Origin: Atopobiaceae bacterium
Lineage (GTDB): Bacteria; Actinomycetota; Coriobacteriia; Coriobacteriales; Atopobiaceae
Direction of reading: 5' to 3'
Assembly: GCA_017545665.1 (NCBI GenBank)
Contig: JAFWKQ010000015.1
Location: forward strand, 1-40,536
DNA length: 40,536 bases
The notes below the pieces were generated by a model. It was not told the DNA's origin and made no database searches. It worked only from the letters and a program-made list of their open reading frames with translations. The position numbers and the translations under genes are program-made. The number at the start of each line of letters is the position of its first letter. Positions within the stretch are counted from its first letter, which is position 1. Positions 40,507 through 40,536 of the stretch are shown in pieces.

Positions 40507-40536
40507 GGCTAAGCCCCCACATCCGGCCCGCGAGCG

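Noticed and set aside
1..40536. Genomic island or integrated mobile element
   Set aside because: No integrase, transposase, tRNA gene, phage gene or attachment-site pair was seen; the genes are mostly household functions and base composition looks even by eye.

Overview
The window reads as about 40.5 kb of ordinary, densely coded chromosome from a fairly GC-rich bacterium with a Gram-positive-type gene set. It encodes a type II MurB, a YkuD L,D-transpeptidase, a CsbB/YfhO-type cell-surface glycosylation pair, type II thymidine kinase, fused FeoA-FeoB, and lipoproteins without outer-membrane genes. Together with the base composition and the Lys/Ala-rich protein tails, this points by inference to an actinobacterial lineage such as the Coriobacteriia (Olsenella/Atopobium/Collinsella relatives). 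No rRNA, tRNA, transposase, phage gene or CRISPR array was seen, and the taxonomy was not tested by any search.

Layout. (1) 73-7262, all minus: YfhO-like membrane protein, DegT-like aminotransferase, GT2 with two C-terminal membrane helices, polysaccharide deacetylase lipoprotein, ArsC-like protein lacking the catalytic Cys, and uridine kinase. The middle genes overlap at stop/start, and the set looks like a surface-glycan modification operon. (2) 7539-9445, minus: pyruvate kinase and a small membrane-anchored protein; divergent from (3) a ROK sugar kinase and FeoAB (9780-13140). (4) L,D-transpeptidase with a very long Lys/Ala-rich cytoplasmic tail (minus, 13268-15676), then a carbohydrate-binding-type lipoprotein, glycogen synthase with a 204-residue Lys/Ala/Thr-rich tail, a P-loop/CYTH fusion and MurB (plus, 16157-22523). 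(5) A serine hydrolase, a UPF0210 protein and a DUF2974 alpha/beta hydrolase (minus, 22588-26363). (6) MBL-fold hydrolase, NUDIX, zinc-ribbon membrane protein (plus), HAD phosphatase (minus), small membrane protein and thymidine kinase (plus), MATE exporter and MscS channel (minus). (7) hypB, a 996-residue iron-sulfur flavoprotein and hypA (plus, 33394-37588), which is the most suggestive metabolic unit. (8) Tandem GNAT, patatin-like phospholipase and GNAT.

The intergenic DNA is at least as striking as the genes. Six loci carry a composite palindrome: long arms that differ from locus to locus around a shared core of roughly 30-45 bp (window start, 7378, 9583, 32085, about 38737, 40399). A second family of about 25-nt half-sites is arrayed at 4162-4387 and 26437-26665, with a decayed copy near 15868. 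An inverted array of 52-bp units sits at 17617-17945 before glgA. Unrelated long palindromes lie at convergent or operon-internal gene ends (13155, 20362, 22539, 28635, 30520, 37126).

How the genes work together: pyruvate kinase, ROK kinase and glycogen synthase cover glucose activation, glycolytic ATP and storage. MurB, the L,D-transpeptidase, the serine hydrolase and the first operon cover the wall and its decoration. FeoAB would supply iron for the iron-sulfur flavoprotein, and HypA/HypB imply a nickel enzyme, most likely a [NiFe] hydrogenase, encoded elsewhere.
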